The position numbers and the translations under genes are program-made. Positions 62,656-64,000 of a stretch of 64,000 bases of DNA are shown here, one piece after another (the first letter of the stretch is position 1; every line of letters starts with the position of its first letter). Origin of the DNA: Hydractinia symbiolongicarpus (taxonomy: Eukaryota; Cnidaria; Hydrozoa; Anthoathecata; Hydractiniidae); assembly GCF_029227915.1 (NCBI RefSeq), contig NC_079886.1, forward strand, positions 14,484,501-14,548,500, in the 5' to 3' direction. The notes beneath the pieces were generated by a model. That model was not told where the DNA came from. It worked only from the letters and a program-made list of their open reading frames with translations, and did not search any database.

Positions 62656-63510
62656 CCTGTTAATATGATATGCACTCACAATTGCTCTCCACATTGGAAT
62701 ATATATAGCTCGAGCTGCCCCAGAGTTCCTGCAGTGCTCAATACTGGCTCTGGTATCCGCTGACGAAGGCTTGTTAGCCGAAATACCAAAGTTGTCTGGA
62801 TTCTCACGAATCCTTTTGCCGACGACGTGGCTCAGTGGATAAGAGCCCGCGGTGCATCTGATGCGACGATCCCGGGTTCGAGTCCCTGGGCTGCCGAGGC
62901 AAAGGGATTTCGCAACTATCCTGCAACTTTGTAATGGTATCCTGTTAATATGATATGCACTCACAATTGCTCTCCACATTGGAATATATATAGCTCGAGC
63001 TGCCCCAGAGTTCCTGCAGTGCTCAATACTGGCTCTGGTATCCGCTGACGAAGGCTTGTTAGCCGAAATACCAAAGTTGTCTGGATTCTCACGAATCCTT
63101 TTGCCGACGACGTGGCTCAGTGGATAAGAGCCCGCGGTGCATCTGATGCGACGATCCCGGGTTCGAGTCCCTGGGCTGCCGAGGCAAAGGGATTTCGCAA
63201 CTATCCTGCAACTTTGTAATGGTATCCTGTTAATATGATATGCACTCACAATTGCTCTCCACATTGGAATATATATAGCTCGAGCTGCCCCAGAGTTCCT
63301 GCAGTGCTCAATACTGGCTCTGGTATCCGCTGACGAAGGCTTGTTAGCCGAAATACCAAAGTTGTCTGGATTCTCACGAATCCTTTTGCCGACGACGTGG
63401 CTCAGTGGATCAGAGCCCGCGGTGCATCTGATGCGACGATCCCGGGTTCGAGTCCCTGGGCTGCCGAGACAAAGGGATTTCGCAACTATCCTGCAACTTT
63501 GTAATGGTAT
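62656..63510 (+). repeat. Inverted array of the same 285-bp unit (3 copies)
   Basis: Units start at 62656, 62941 and 63226 in opposite orientation to the previous array, so tRNA-like cores lie on the forward strand (for example about 62820-62896). The turn-round is within about 25 bp of 62656. Two point changes are visible in the last unit (GGATCAG for GGATAAG, GAGAC for GAGGC). Together with the direct array it forms an 855-bp-arm palindrome. Confidence 0.85.
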
Positions 63511-63514
63511 CCTG

Positions 63515-64000
<486 letters not shown>

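Noticed and set aside
61489-62763. 424-codon open frame across the 285-bp repeats
   Set aside because: It is a repeat artefact: 285 is divisible by 3, so an open unit stays open in every copy. The frame runs over tRNA-like sequence.
61483-63510. CRISPR-like or satellite array
   Set aside because: Units are 285 bp, contiguous, without variable spacers, partly inverted and with a tRNA-like core.

Overview
This window looks like nuclear DNA of an animal, probably a cnidarian or another early-branching metazoan. It holds genes with GT-AG introns, tRNA-derived SINE-like repeats, a long (TA)n tract, and metazoan-type mobile elements: Polinton/Maverick, KDZ, Helitron/Helentron, pogo-like and hAT-like. 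I see no bacterial operons or ribosome binding sites. Essentially the whole 64 kb is an island of nested, mostly decayed mobile elements.

Layout. (0) 1-1751: rearranged piece of a Polinton (zinc/HNH protein, a small accessory protein, 3' part of a ~400-aa structural protein). (A) 1774 to about 19430: Polinton copy A with protein-primed DNA polymerase B, small membrane proteins, retroviral-type integrase, a Fic-domain gene, packaging ATPase, double-jelly-roll major capsid protein (MCP), a coiled-coil membrane protein, the ~400-aa structural protein, a candidate penton, a glycine-rich membrane protein and terminal accessory genes. Its MCP gene is split by a 4.17-kb terminal-inverted-repeat element (9251-13420), which itself carries a hAT-like element (10804-13089). 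(K) About 19.7-32.86 kb: minisatellite, SINE, an intact-looking five-exon gene of unknown function, a small pogo-like element, and an intron-containing KDZ transposase gene with a rearranged duplication of its first exon. (B) 32880 to about 45680: Polinton copy B, with no polymerase, three zinc-repeat/HNH genes, ATPase, an MSV199/DUF3627-like gene, integrase and the full capsid module. (H) 47.46-60.69 kb: Helitron/Helentron coding region (protease-like, DUF6570-like, Rep, PIF1 helicase and AP-endonuclease domains), split by (C) 50990-58479, a 7.49-kb deleted Polinton with about 260-300-bp terminal inverted repeats. (T) 61.45-63.70 kb: a 285-bp unit with a tRNA-like core, four times direct then three times inverted, flanked by (TA)n.

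The three Polinton copies belong to one family. They share a collinear right half (MCP reverse, coiled-coil membrane protein forward, ~400-aa protein reverse, candidate penton forward, glycine-rich membrane protein forward, then accessory genes reverse), while the left halves are shuffled. Almost every Polinton and Helitron gene has stops or frameshifts, so these are fossils. Small B genes such as the 132-aa membrane protein, and the A genes at 5020-5580, remain open. Recurrent features of the family include AATAAA immediately before start codons, and kappaB-like, CRE-like and GCGCATGCG palindromes near element ends.

Functional assignments rest on motifs read by eye; no database search was possible. 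Broken viral-type genes are described with their breaks but not reconstructed.
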